Assembly: GCA_016219005.1 (NCBI GenBank)
Contig: JACRCN010000057.1
Coordinates: 1 to 37,985 of the forward strand
Source: Deltaproteobacteria bacterium
GTDB taxonomy: Bacteria > Desulfobacterota > Desulfobacteria > Desulfobacterales > SpSt-501
DNA length: 37,985 bases
Direction of reading: 5' to 3'
Shown here: piece after piece, positions 8,393 through 16,498 of the stretch
How positions within the stretch are numbered: position 1 is the stretch's first letter
How the letters are laid out: the number at the start of each line of letters is the position of its first letter
Translations under genes and position numbers: made by a program
The notes under the pieces: generated by a model
What the model saw: the letters and a program-made list of their open reading frames with translations, nothing else
What the model was told of the DNA's origin: nothing
Database searches by the model: none

Positions 8393-9148
8393 ATGCTCGA
8401 AATCACTGGATTGAGCAAATCCTTTGGAGCGCTGCAGGCGCTGGATCGGGTTGATCTCCGTATCCAACAGGGTCGCATTCATGGCATCATCGGCCCCAAT
8501 GGATCGGGAAAGACTACGCTCTTCAACTGTATCACCGGTATGCTCAAGCCAGAGGCCGGGTCCATTCGCTTTGAGGCCAATGACATCACCGGCTGGAAAC
8601 CCGAGGTCATCGCTAATCGCGGAATCCGACGAACCTTTCAGGCGGGTAAGCTCATTCCGGGCATGACGGTGATCGAGAATGTTATGTCAGGGGTCAATGA
8701 TCCGGTCGGCCAGGTGGCCCGGGACGCGGCCTTCCGGCTCCCATTTGTCCCCTCTCGGCGCGAGTCCGAGATCGAAGACCGGGCGCGGCGAATTCTTTTA
8801 ATGGTGGGATTGGAGTTGTCAGCAAGCCGCTGGGCGAGCGACTTGGTCTGGGCCGAACGCCAGCTCGTACAGATCGCCCGCGCGCTTATTGCCGAGCCCC
8901 GGCTTCTTCTCCTGGATGAACCAGCCTCCGGCATGGGCACCAAGGAGATGGAGAAGGTCGAGGAGATCATCCGCAAGGTTCGGGAGATGGGCGTCACAGT
9001 GGTCGTGGTGAGCCATGACGTCAAGATGCTGATGAACTTGTCGGATTGGGTAACTGTACTCAACTTCGGGGAGCGAATTGCCGAGGGGGTCCCGGAGCAG
9101 ATCCAGAAGGATCCCCGCGTGCTGGAGGCTTACCTTGGCATCGAATGA
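8393..9148 (+). CDS. livG: HAAT-type ABC transporter ATP-binding protein (LivG-like)
   Basis: ATPase subunit of a branched-chain-amino-acid-type importer, 251 residues. Walker A GPNGSGKTT near residue 35, the LivG-type Q-loop region GIRRTFQAGKLIPGMTVIENV, a degenerate signature (DLVWAERQLVQIARAL, where most relatives have LSYGxQR), Walker B LLLLDEPASGM and switch VVSHDVKML. The LivG subfamily extension after the Q-loop is present (RLPFVPSRRESEIEDRA). The signature departure from LSxGQ is unusual and may lower ATPase activity; the partner LivF has a normal one. It starts 26 bases after the M20 gene and is overlapped by livF. Confidence 0.88.
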   Translation: MLEITGLSKSFGALQALDRVDLRIQQGRIHGIIGPNGSGKTTLFNCITGMLKPEAGSIRFEANDITGWKPEVIANRGIRRTFQAGKLIPGMTVIENVMSGVNDPVGQVARDAAFRLPFVPSRRESEIEDRARRILLMVGLELSASRWASDLVWAERQLVQIARALIAEPRLLLLDEPASGMGTKEMEKVEEIIRKVREMGVTVVVVSHDVKMLMNLSDWVTVLNFGERIAEGVPEQIQKDPRVLEAYLGIE

Positions 9149-9881
9149 CCAGACTCGAGCTCATGCGGATTCGCAGCAGGCCCTGCTCACCATCGAAAAC
9201 CTATCCGTATCTTACGGCCACGTGAATGCGCTAAAGCATGCGAATCTACAGGTGTTCAAAGGTGAGATTGTTGTGCTGATCGGTGCCAACGGCGCAGGCA
9301 AGACCACTCTTCTGGAAACGGCCCTGGGCATCAACACCCCGCTTTCGGGCGCCATTCGCTTTAAGGGTAAACCCATCGGGGGAGCTGCAGTGGACCGCAA
9401 CGTGCGTGCTGGCATCTGCCTGGTGCCCGAGGGCCGAGGCGTCTTCGCCTCCATGAGCGTGCTCGACAATCTCTTGCTCGGGGCGCACAACAACATGAAA
9501 AACGTGGGCAAACACCTGCAGAGGGTCTATGAGTGGTTCCCGATTTTGGAGAAGCGCCAGGACCAAATCGCCCGCACCCTCTCGGGCGGGGAGCGCCAAA
9601 TGCTCGCTATCGGGAGGGCCCTCATGTCGTCGCCTGAACTCATCATGGTGGATGAGCCGTCCATTGGGTTAGCCCCAATCGTCGTGAACGACATTTTCAA
9701 CATCCTCCGCATGCTCAATCAGGAGGGCTACACCATCCTGCTTTCCGAGCAAAACGCCAACAAGGCACTGAAATGCGCCCATCGGGGGTACGTGCTCGAG
9801 ACCGGAACAGTTACCCTCAGTGGCACCGCGGCACAACTACTCGACGACCCGGGGGTTCGGGAAGCGTATCTGGGGGCATAA
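9135..9881 (+). CDS. livF: HAAT-type ABC transporter ATP-binding protein (LivF-like)
   Basis: Second ATPase of the importer, 248 residues from TTG 9135. That start is chosen because GGAGG at 9124-9128 sits six bases upstream and no in-frame ATG lies near the domain start; it overlaps the end of livG by 14 bases. Motifs: Walker A GANGAGKTT, Q-loop region ICLVPEGRGVFASMSVLDNLLLG typical of LivF, signature LSGGERQML, Walker B LIMVDEPSIGLAP and the C-terminal GVREAYLGA. It forms the LivG-LivF heterodimer that drives the two permeases encoded next. Confidence 0.9.
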   Translation: MASNDQTRAHADSQQALLTIENLSVSYGHVNALKHANLQVFKGEIVVLIGANGAGKTTLLETALGINTPLSGAIRFKGKPIGGAAVDRNVRAGICLVPEGRGVFASMSVLDNLLLGAHNNMKNVGKHLQRVYEWFPILEKRQDQIARTLSGGERQMLAIGRALMSSPELIMVDEPSIGLAPIVVNDIFNILRMLNQEGYTILLSEQNANKALKCAHRGYVLETGTVTLSGTAAQLLDDPGVREAYLGA

Positions 9882-9884
9882 GAC

Positions 9885-10769
9885 ATGGAAGTGTTCATCG
9901 CCCAGGTCATCAACGGGATCTCCCTCGGGAGCATTTATGTGCTCCTCGTCACCGGGTTCAACCTGCTGCTCCTGGTGGCTATGATCATCCACTTTGCCTA
10001 CCCCCAGGTGGTGGTCTTCTCCATGTACATCATCTGGCTGGTCCTCGAAGTTACCGGGAACAACCTTATCCTTGGGGCCTTGGCGGGGGTCACCTCGTCC
10101 ATCCTGCTCAACTTGATCTCGGCGCCGCTGTTTCAGAAAGTGATGGAAAAACGCGGGGAGGTGGACATCAACAGCACCATGGTTATGTCCATGGGCATCG
10201 GGATGATCATCACCGACGTGCTTTCCCATGGCTTCAACAAGGGGCATCCCATCGCCTTCCCAGATACGCTCGCGGGTGGCGAAGCGATCCTGCGGGTCGG
10301 TTTGATCAGCATCCTCCCCGGCCAGGTTTCCGCCTTCGTGGTGGGGGTCATTGCCGTGTCTGGTTTTTTCCTGCTTCTTTACAAGACACGGCCGGGCCGC
10401 GCTTTCCGCGCCATCGCGGAGGACCCCAACGGCGCCCGTCTAGTGGGTATTCCGCTCCTGAAGACGGGACTCCAGAGCTATGCGCTCTCGGGCCTGTTGG
10501 GCGGCCTCATCGCGCTGCTCCTCGCGGCACTTATAGGATCGGCCTCGTCGGGGCTGGGTGAGCAGGTGGCGCTCAAGGTGATCGCTGTGTCGATCATCGC
10601 TGGTTTAGGCAACTTGGTGGGCGGGCTCGTGGTGGGGCTGTCCCTAGGAATCTTAGAGGCAATCGTTCAGGGCTACATTTCAGGGACCTGGTCGAACGCC
10701 ATCGCCTTCGTAATCATGCTGCTGGTAATTCTGGCTAAGCCTACGGGGCTTTTCGGCCTTAAGCTATAG
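9885..10769 (+). CDS. livH: HAAT-type ABC transporter permease (LivH-like)
   Basis: Integral membrane subunit of 294 residues with eight or so hydrophobic segments. LivH hallmarks are visible: N-terminal INGISLGSIYVLLVTGFNLLL, the cytoplasmic loop GRAFRAIAEDPNGARLVGIPLLKTGLQSYALSGLLGG and the C-terminal ILAKPTGLFGLKL. It starts three bases after the livF stop and pairs with the LivM-like protein to form the channel. Confidence 0.92.
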   Translation: MEVFIAQVINGISLGSIYVLLVTGFNLLLLVAMIIHFAYPQVVVFSMYIIWLVLEVTGNNLILGALAGVTSSILLNLISAPLFQKVMEKRGEVDINSTMVMSMGIGMIITDVLSHGFNKGHPIAFPDTLAGGEAILRVGLISILPGQVSAFVVGVIAVSGFFLLLYKTRPGRAFRAIAEDPNGARLVGIPLLKTGLQSYALSGLLGGLIALLLAALIGSASSGLGEQVALKVIAVSIIAGLGNLVGGLVVGLSLGILEAIVQGYISGTWSNAIAFVIMLLVILAKPTGLFGLKL

Positions 10770-10779
10770 GGGGGACGAG

Positions 10780-11691
10780 GTGTCGCTACCTCTTTATTAT
10801 TTTCTGGCAATTACCGCCGTCAATATCCTCATGAGCTGGGCGTTGTACGTACCCTACCGGATGGCCCACCTCCATTTCCTCATCGTGGCCAACATGGCCA
10901 TCTCGGGCTACACGGCTGCCTATATGGTCCTGAGCTTACACCTTCCCTTCGGGCTGGCGCTCCTTGCGGGGTTTGTGCTCGGCGCGGTCATCGGTTTCGC
11001 TGTGGCCCTTTTCATCGGAGACGCCCCCACTTTCGCAGTAGTCATCGTGGGCTTCACCTTCATCTATATTACGCGGACGGTCATCGAAAATACCGAGGCC
11101 GTCGGCGGGACGATGGGCCTCTTCGGACTGCCCAATATCGGGGGCAGCCCGTCCGTGCACCGGTGGACGATCCTCGCGATCCTCTATGGGTTGGTTGCAT
11201 TGGTGGGCTTCCTGATTCACCGCTTCGACCATTCCCAACTGGGACGAGCGGCCTCGGCCGCCTTCATTGACAAGGACCTCACCACCTCTCTGGGAATCGA
11301 TATCAAAAAAATGGGAATTCTCCTGCAGACCTTCAGTTGCACACTGGCCGGAGGATGCGGGGTCCTCTACGGCTTCATCTACAAGAGCTTCCACCTCGAC
11401 TACTTCACCTTCCACGTGGTCGGCATTCTCATGACCGTTATCTTCGTGGGCGGCTACACGACCCTGTGGGGGACATTGCTCGCCGCGCCCGTGCTCTATG
11501 GCGTGCCGCTGCTCTTTCCGCCTGAGGTAGCTTCATGGCGCATCGTGATCTACGGTGCCCTTCTCATCATTGTGCTGGTACTGAAGCCTGAAGGTTTTAT
11601 CACTACCCGATTCGTTTATGGCATCGAATCATTTTTATCGCGTAAGCGAGGGAAACGAACCCCCCTAACCAAACCACAGGAGGACGTATGA
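10780..11691 (+). CDS. livM: HAAT-type ABC transporter permease (LivM-like)
   Basis: Second permease, 303 residues from GTG 10780 with GGGGGGACGAGG just upstream. The protein has about eight to nine membrane segments, with the coupling-loop region RAASAAFIDKDLTTSLGIDIKKMGILLQTFSCTLAGGCGVLYG and the usual C-terminal LKPEGFITTRF. Its stop codon overlaps the start of the binding-protein gene (ATGA at 11688-11691), an arrangement in which the binding protein is last rather than first in the operon. Confidence 0.9.
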   Translation: MSLPLYYFLAITAVNILMSWALYVPYRMAHLHFLIVANMAISGYTAAYMVLSLHLPFGLALLAGFVLGAVIGFAVALFIGDAPTFAVVIVGFTFIYITRTVIENTEAVGGTMGLFGLPNIGGSPSVHRWTILAILYGLVALVGFLIHRFDHSQLGRAASAAFIDKDLTTSLGIDIKKMGILLQTFSCTLAGGCGVLYGFIYKSFHLDYFTFHVVGILMTVIFVGGYTTLWGTLLAAPVLYGVPLLFPPEVASWRIVIYGALLIIVLVLKPEGFITTRFVYGIESFLSRKRGKRTPLTKPQEDV

Positions 11692-12860
11692 AAAAGATGA
11701 TGGCGGTAGGAGTGCTCGTAACAATGCTCTTTGCAGCAAGCACAGGGATAGCCCAAGACAAAGTGGTGGTCACCGAATGGCAAATACCTTTCCTCAACTG
11801 TCTGACGGGGCCCCTTGCAAGCCATGGATCCATGTATCAGTGGAGTACAAATCAGGCAGCTGCTGACATCAACAAAGCGGGTGGGATCGCCGGTAAACCT
11901 GTAAGGGTCATCGGCGTCGACACAGCAAATGACCCCCAAAAGGGGACCGTTGAGATGGCGCGCATTGTCAAGGAGTCGCTGGTAGCCCTTGGCCCCGTGC
12001 CCGAGCCGGTTATCATGGCGGCTATGCCAATCGCCGTAGAAAACCAGATGCTCTCAATAACGGGTACTACATCCTATGAGTACGCAAGCAAGTTCTTTCC
12101 TTGGAGTGTTGCATGGTTTCCTCCTTACCCGAAGCGGTTTCCACCTCTGGCAAAAGCTTGGGCACAAGAATTTAGTGATATGAAGCAGGTCATCCAGTTC
12201 GTCGAACCCTACGGACCTTGGCCGATGATGGCAGACGCCCATGTAGCCGGTTTGAAGGAGGCGGGGGCTAATGTTTTAAAGCCTATTGAGGTTCCTTCCG
12301 ATGCTGTCACTTTCGGCCCTCTGGTCGTGAAAGCCCTGGAACAAAAACCGGATGGGATCATCTTTGCCTGTAACGCTGAAAAAATAGCCAAAATGATTAA
12401 GGAACTAAAAAGCAGAGGATGGAAAAAAATGGACCATCTTCTTGTTTTTAGTAGTGGCGATGATGCCCCGCTATACACCGTAGGCGGTGAGGATATTAAT
12501 GGAATCCAGGTTTATAACTATGTAAACCCTGATACCGATAGCCCGCGCTGGAACGCCTTTAAAAGCGCATTCATGAAAGATCATAATGGCATGCCCCCAT
12601 TCAGCCTCTCTACAAATTACTACGATGCCCTATTTATGATTAAAGAGGCGATTGAAAAGACAGGGGTTACCGGGGATCCCAGCAAACTCAAGGAGGAACG
12701 CAAAAAGATTGCAGACTATTGTGCGAATGTAAAAAAATTCCAGGGTCTCATGTTTAATTGGGATATGAAGGATGGCGTTCCGACAAACAAGCCTCTTTAC
12801 ATTTTTGAAATTCAAGGGGGCAAGAAAAAGCTTGTTAAAGAAATCAAATTAGCTGGTTAG
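11688..12860 (+). CDS. HAAT-type ABC transporter periplasmic binding protein (LivK-like)
   Basis: Periplasmic ligand-binding protein of 390 residues, family Peripla_BP_6. A clear signal peptide (MKKMMAVGVLVTMLFAASTGIAQD) is cleaved near residue 22. The mature part begins with VTEWQIPFLNCLTGPLASHG and contains ADINKAGGIAGKPVRVIGVDTANDPQKG, the normal first-lobe ligand region. A consensus ribosome binding site (AGGAGG) precedes ATG 11688. It closes the RpiR-M20-ABC operon. Ligand is likely an amino-acid derivative or amide that the M20 enzyme processes; this is inferred from context only. Its codon use is more AT-rich than the permease genes before it. Confidence 0.9.
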   Translation: MKKMMAVGVLVTMLFAASTGIAQDKVVVTEWQIPFLNCLTGPLASHGSMYQWSTNQAAADINKAGGIAGKPVRVIGVDTANDPQKGTVEMARIVKESLVALGPVPEPVIMAAMPIAVENQMLSITGTTSYEYASKFFPWSVAWFPPYPKRFPPLAKAWAQEFSDMKQVIQFVEPYGPWPMMADAHVAGLKEAGANVLKPIEVPSDAVTFGPLVVKALEQKPDGIIFACNAEKIAKMIKELKSRGWKKMDHLLVFSSGDDAPLYTVGGEDINGIQVYNYVNPDTDSPRWNAFKSAFMKDHNGMPPFSLSTNYYDALFMIKEAIEKTGVTGDPSKLKEERKKIADYCANVKKFQGLMFNWDMKDGVPTNKPLYIFEIQGGKKKLVKEIKLAG

Positions 12861-12900
12861 CAAGATATTGGACGTCTGAAATGATGAAGAAATGAGAAAA

Positions 12901-12939
12901 GTGGCGCCTACGCAAGTGATTGTTGGGCGTAGGCGCCAC
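12901..12939. terminator. Perfect 13-bp inverted repeat, probable transcription terminator between convergent genes
   Basis: GTGGCGCCTACGC at 12901-12913 and its exact reverse complement at 12927-12939 enclose a 13-base loop. It lies 40 bases after the binding-protein stop and before the convergent BKACE gene. No U-run follows on either strand, so it is not a textbook intrinsic terminator; an mRNA 3'-end-stabilising hairpin is equally possible. Confidence 0.55.
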
Positions 12940-13190
12940 GCTATTATCGAGAGAATCAAAAAGCGAAGCGTACATATCGGCGATTATATCCAATCGTTGG
13001 CGTTTTGATGGTTTTCATCTGCTAACCGCAATGCAACAGCTCCTAAAAAGTATGGGCACCATCATTTTCATGACCGAACAAGAAATGGGTTTTCCCGCGC
13101 CGGCCCCCCCGCAGCGTAAATAGTTTCCAAACTAAATCGGTGAAACCGGATCTTCGGATTCGACAGGCAATGGGCCAGCGCGCGCACGGG
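12940..13190. other. Convergent intergenic stretch
   Basis: Lies between the hairpin and the end of the BKACE gene. A short open frame exists (12920-13123) but has no ribosome binding site, starts inside the hairpin and has no recognisable family, so I do not call it. Confidence 0.4.
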
Positions 13191-14009
13191 CTAACGCGCT
13201 TTCAAGCTCATGATCCTCCGCGCCTCTTCCGGCGTTGCCACTCCCCGGCCGAACTCGGCTGCCATCTTCACCATCCGCTCGACAAAGCGCTCGTTCGACG
13301 CCAGCTCTCCCTTGCGGAAGTAGATGTTGTCCTCCAGCCCGATGCGCGCGTGCCCGCCCATGAGGATGGCATGCGTGTTCATGATCAACTGGGCCGGCCC
13401 GATTCCGGCTACGGTCCAAGTGGACCCGGCCGGGAGGCTGTGCTTCAGGTGCACCAGGTTTTCGATGGTTGCGGGGATCGCACCCTTAAGCCCCATCACG
13501 AAATCGAAGTGCAGCGGTGTGTCCGCCAGGCCTTTTTCCGCGAGCTCGACGGCGTTGCGGATCATGCTCACGTCGAATATCTCCATCTCCGGCTTGATCC
13601 CCAGGTGCTTCATGTCGGCGGCCAAGCGTTCGATAAGCTCCGGGCTGTTGGCGTAAACCGAGTCCGCGAAATTCACCGAACCGGTGGTGAGGCTCGCCAT
13701 CTCGGGCTTAAGCGAAAGCCGCTCGCTGCGCTGCTCGTAGGCCATTCCGGCCCGGCCGCCGGTGGAGATCTGGATGATGAGGTTCGTGCGCTCCTTCAAG
13801 CCGTGATAGATCTGCTCGAAGATCTTGAACTCCGTCGACGGCGACTCATCCGCCGGATTGCGCGCATGCACGTGGATGACGGCAGCACCCGCCTGCTCGC
13901 AGCGCACCCCAGCCTCCACGATCTCGGCGGGTGTGATCGGAACATGCGGGGTTTTCTTCCGGGTGGGCAGCGATCCGGTGACGGCGGCGGTGATGATCAG
14001 CTTCTCCAT
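13191..14009 (-). CDS. BKACE family (DUF849) beta-keto acid cleavage enzyme
   Basis: TIM-barrel zinc enzyme of 272 residues. The BKACE family, founded by 3-keto-5-aminohexanoate cleavage enzyme Kce, condenses a beta-keto acid with acetyl-CoA and releases acetoacetate plus a new CoA ester. Family features visible: N-terminal LIITAAVTGSLPTRKKTPHVPITPAEI, metal-binding AAVIHVHARNP near residue 47, LIIQISTGGRAG, MEIFDVSMI, DFVMGLKGAIPAT, TWTVAGIGPAQL and HARIGLEDNIYF. Start ATG 14009 is preceded by AAGAGGTGAAAC. It is divergent from a second HAAT importer operon, which may bring in the precursor of its keto acid. Substrate specificity within the family varies widely and cannot be read here. Confidence 0.9.
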   Translation of the reverse strand: MEKLIITAAVTGSLPTRKKTPHVPITPAEIVEAGVRCEQAGAAVIHVHARNPADESPSTEFKIFEQIYHGLKERTNLIIQISTGGRAGMAYEQRSERLSLKPEMASLTTGSVNFADSVYANSPELIERLAADMKHLGIKPEMEIFDVSMIRNAVELAEKGLADTPLHFDFVMGLKGAIPATIENLVHLKHSLPAGSTWTVAGIGPAQLIMNTHAILMGGHARIGLEDNIYFRKGELASNERFVERMVKMAAEFGRGVATPEEARRIMSLKAR

Positions 14010-14164
14010 GTTTCACCTCTTGATAGCGATGTAGCCCCCATGCCGGTTGACGCCGGCAGCTTTATCGGACTATAGGTGAGGCCGGTTTTCAAGTCAATTA
14101 TCCAGCGCCGACGGGTCCTTGTGGAGGCCATTGACAGGCGCATGGAATTGGGCAATACATAGAG

Positions 14165-14183
14165 CCTTTCACAATCTGAAAGG
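14165..14183. promoter_or_regulatory. Inverted repeat in divergent promoter region, possible operator
   Basis: CCTTTCA at 14165-14171 and TGAAAGG at 14177-14183 form a perfect 7-bp inverted repeat with a 5-base spacer, in the 239-base gap between the divergent BKACE and binding-protein genes. The half TGAAAGG recurs at 14232-14238 as part of the ribosome binding site region. Role as an operator is a guess. Confidence 0.35.
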
Positions 14184-14248
14184 GCGTTCACACCGAAGCC
14201 GCTGCGACAGCGGTATCGCAAACCCCATCACCTGAAAGGAGGCTGCTC

Positions 14249-15424
14249 ATGAAGTTGAATCGAAGGATCGTCACGGGTGCCGTTGCCCTGCTGCTGCTCT
14301 GCAGCAGCGCCTGGGCGCAGGGTGTCATCAAGGTCGGCATCGTCGGGCCCCGCACGGGAGCCGCCGCAGCCACCGGACAAGCGTTTGACGAGGGCATCAA
14401 ACTGGCCACCGAGTATGTCAACTCCAAGGGCGGTGTTCTCGGCAAGAAGCTTGAGGTCGTTTTCGAAGACACGGCCGCCGTGGACAAGGCCGCCTCCGGC
14501 TTCGAACGCCTGGTCACCCGCGACATGGTCGTGATGGTGCTGGGCGAAAGCCAATCCTCCTCCGCCCTGGCCGAAATCGAAGTGGCCAATCGCCTGAAGA
14601 TCCCCTTTGTCGTGGCGGAAGCCTGGGCGGACGACATCACGGCCAAAAACTACCCCTACGTGTTCCGGGCCGGCCCCTCCAACTCCGGCGTGGTTTCCCA
14701 GAGCATAGCGAAGTGGGTGCAGTTCGAGAAGTTCAAGAAAGTCTTCATCATCGCCGAGAACACCGACTGGGGCATCGGCATCGGCAAGCTGACCGAAAAT
14801 GCCATGGCCAAGGCCGGGGTTCAGTTCGAGTCCATGATCACCGAGCGCAACAGCCAAGACCACTACGTCGAGCTGACCAAGATCAAGGCCTACAAGCCGG
14901 ATGCGATTCTGGCGTACATCTACGGGGTCGGGCTGCACTACTTCGTGGCCCAGGCCGGGGAAACCGGGGTAAGCCCCAAGGCCGTGATCCTGGACGGCGC
15001 CGGCCCCCCCAGCCTTTGGCCGGACTACTGGAAGAACGTGGGCGACTACGGCAACCTGGAGTGCTTCGCGTCCTCCATGCACGAAAAAGTCGAGCTGACC
15101 GACCTCGCCAAGTACTTCCGCGAATCCTACGTCAAGACCTTCGGCAAGGCGCCCACGGACTACAAGTCCCGCTCCATTTTCGATGCCATCCTGATCGCCG
15201 CCGACGCCATCAACCGCGCCAAGAGCACGGATCCGACGAAACTCATCGACGCGCTTGAAAAAACCAACCTCAAGACCACCCGCGGGATGGCCAAATTCGG
15301 TATGGAGAAAGGCAGTCCGCGGTACCATCAGTGGGACCCGCCCATGCTGGTCATCCAATGGCAAAAAAAGCAGCAGGTGGTGCTCTATCCGCCCGAAGCG
15401 GCCACCGGCAAGCTGATGCGGTAA
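14249..15424 (+). CDS. HAAT-type ABC transporter periplasmic binding protein, second operon
   Basis: A 391-residue Peripla_BP_6 protein with signal peptide MKLNRRIVTGAVALLLLCSSAWAQ. The mature N-terminus VIKVGIVGPRTGAAAATGQAF and AEWL-like NSKGGVLGKKLEVVFEDTA are standard for LivK/amide-binding relatives. AAAGGAGG is positioned seven to eight bases before ATG 14249. It is first in an operon with two permeases and two ATPases and is separated from them by a GC-rich hairpin, which would fit higher expression of the binding protein. Divergent to the BKACE gene. Ligand unknown. Confidence 0.92.
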   Translation: MKLNRRIVTGAVALLLLCSSAWAQGVIKVGIVGPRTGAAAATGQAFDEGIKLATEYVNSKGGVLGKKLEVVFEDTAAVDKAASGFERLVTRDMVVMVLGESQSSSALAEIEVANRLKIPFVVAEAWADDITAKNYPYVFRAGPSNSGVVSQSIAKWVQFEKFKKVFIIAENTDWGIGIGKLTENAMAKAGVQFESMITERNSQDHYVELTKIKAYKPDAILAYIYGVGLHYFVAQAGETGVSPKAVILDGAGPPSLWPDYWKNVGDYGNLECFASSMHEKVELTDLAKYFRESYVKTFGKAPTDYKSRSIFDAILIAADAINRAKSTDPTKLIDALEKTNLKTTRGMAKFGMEKGSPRYHQWDPPMLVIQWQKKQQVVLYPPEAATGKLMR

Positions 15425-15441
15425 GGATGCTCTGAATCGAC

Positions 15442-15486
15442 AGGGCCGGCCGGGAGATACGGTAATAACGTCTTCCGGCCGGCCCT
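15442..15486 (+). terminator. GC-rich hairpin between binding-protein and permease genes
   Basis: AGGGCCGGCCGG at 15442-15453 pairs exactly with CCGGCCGGCCCT at 15475-15486 (12 bp, 21-base loop), followed by TTGTT. It can act as a partial terminator or processing/stability hairpin, giving more binding protein than membrane components, an arrangement well known for ABC operons. Confidence 0.6.
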
Positions 15487-15587
15487 TGTTCGATCAACGC
15501 GCCTGAACTGGGTATTAATAACAGCGCCTGAGGCCGTGATCCGGCGTTGTGCGGCTCTTGTAAATGCTCACATTCGGAGGCCATCCC

Positions 15588-16445
15588 ATGTTTGCCATTT
15601 CGCTCATGAACGGTCTGGTGATGGGGGTCATCTACGCCTTGGCGGCCTTGGGCGTTTCCCTGGTGGTCGGGATCATGAATGTGGTCAACTTCGCCCACGG
15701 GGAGCTCTACATTCTGGCCGGCTATTTCAGCTACCTGTTTGCCTCCGCCCTGGGGGTCAACTTCGTGCTGGCCATGGTCATCGCCGTGGGGCTGGTGTTC
15801 TTCCTTGGGCTCCTGATCGAGTACCTGCTCATCCGTCCCACCTACGGCAACGACATGTATTCGCTCATCCTGACGTTCATTCTTTCGATCGTCCTGCAGA
15901 ACGCCTACCTCCTGATCTTCGGGCCTTACCCCAACAAGCCGCCCCTGTGGGTGCAGGGCGCCACCGACGTCTTCGGGCTCTTCCTCTACGGCAACCAGCG
16001 CCTGGCCGCCCTTGCGGCCGGTGCGGCCTTGATCGCCGTCATCTTCGTCATCATCAAGAAGACCTGGTTCGGCCGCATCATTCGCGCCGCCAGCCAGGAT
16101 CGCGAGATGGCGGAGCTGAACGGGGTCAACACCACGCGGCTCAACATGCTGAGCTTCGGCCTCGGCTGCGCCCTGGCGGCCGCCGCCGGCGTGATCCTGG
16201 CCCCGGTGTTCCCCGTGACCCCCACTGCAGGGGTGCCTGTCGCGCTCACCGCCTTTGTCGTGGTGGTGCTGGGCGGTATGGGATCCCTGTGGGGCTGCGT
16301 CGTCGGCGGGCTCACCCTGGGGCTGGTCGAGAACTTTGGCGCCGCTTTCATCTCCTCGGGGTATAAGAACGTCTTCGGATTCATGATCCTGATCCTGGTG
16401 CTGCTGGTCCGGCCCTCCGGGCTTTTCGGGCGCGCTAAAATTTAA
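15588..16445 (+). CDS. livH: HAAT-type ABC transporter permease (LivH-like), second operon
   Basis: Membrane permease of 285 residues. ATG 15588 is preferred over ATG 15564 because GGAGG at 15576-15580 is correctly placed for it and the protein then starts with the typical MFAISLMNGLVMGVIYALAALG. Other hallmarks: VVGIMNVVNFAHGELYILAGY, the coupling loop GRIIRAASQDREMAELNGVNTTRLNMLSFGLGCALAAAAGV and C-terminal LLVRPSGLFGRAKI. Approximately eight membrane segments. Works with the LivM-like protein encoded 53 bases downstream. Confidence 0.93.
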   Translation: MFAISLMNGLVMGVIYALAALGVSLVVGIMNVVNFAHGELYILAGYFSYLFASALGVNFVLAMVIAVGLVFFLGLLIEYLLIRPTYGNDMYSLILTFILSIVLQNAYLLIFGPYPNKPPLWVQGATDVFGLFLYGNQRLAALAAGAALIAVIFVIIKKTWFGRIIRAASQDREMAELNGVNTTRLNMLSFGLGCALAAAAGVILAPVFPVTPTAGVPVALTAFVVVVLGGMGSLWGCVVGGLTLGLVENFGAAFISSGYKNVFGFMILILVLLVRPSGLFGRAKI

Positions 16446-16498
16446 TACCTGACGAGGGTCAGCCTCTCGATTTTATTTTGAAAACAGGGTACCGAATA

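Noticed and set aside
12901-12939. An isolated attC site (GCCTAC ... GTAGGC)
   Set aside because: Cores do not match RYYYAAC/GTTRRRY, the arms are perfectly paired without the unpaired bases attC sites have, and no cassette-like gene is attached.
12920-13123. Short open frame of 67 codons after the first HAAT operon
   Set aside because: Starts within the inverted repeat, has no ribosome binding site and no recognisable similarity.
14228-15364. Long open frame of 378 codons antisense to the HAAT binding protein gene
   Set aside because: The plus strand codes for a clear binding protein with signal peptide; the antisense frame is a by-product of GC-rich codon use.
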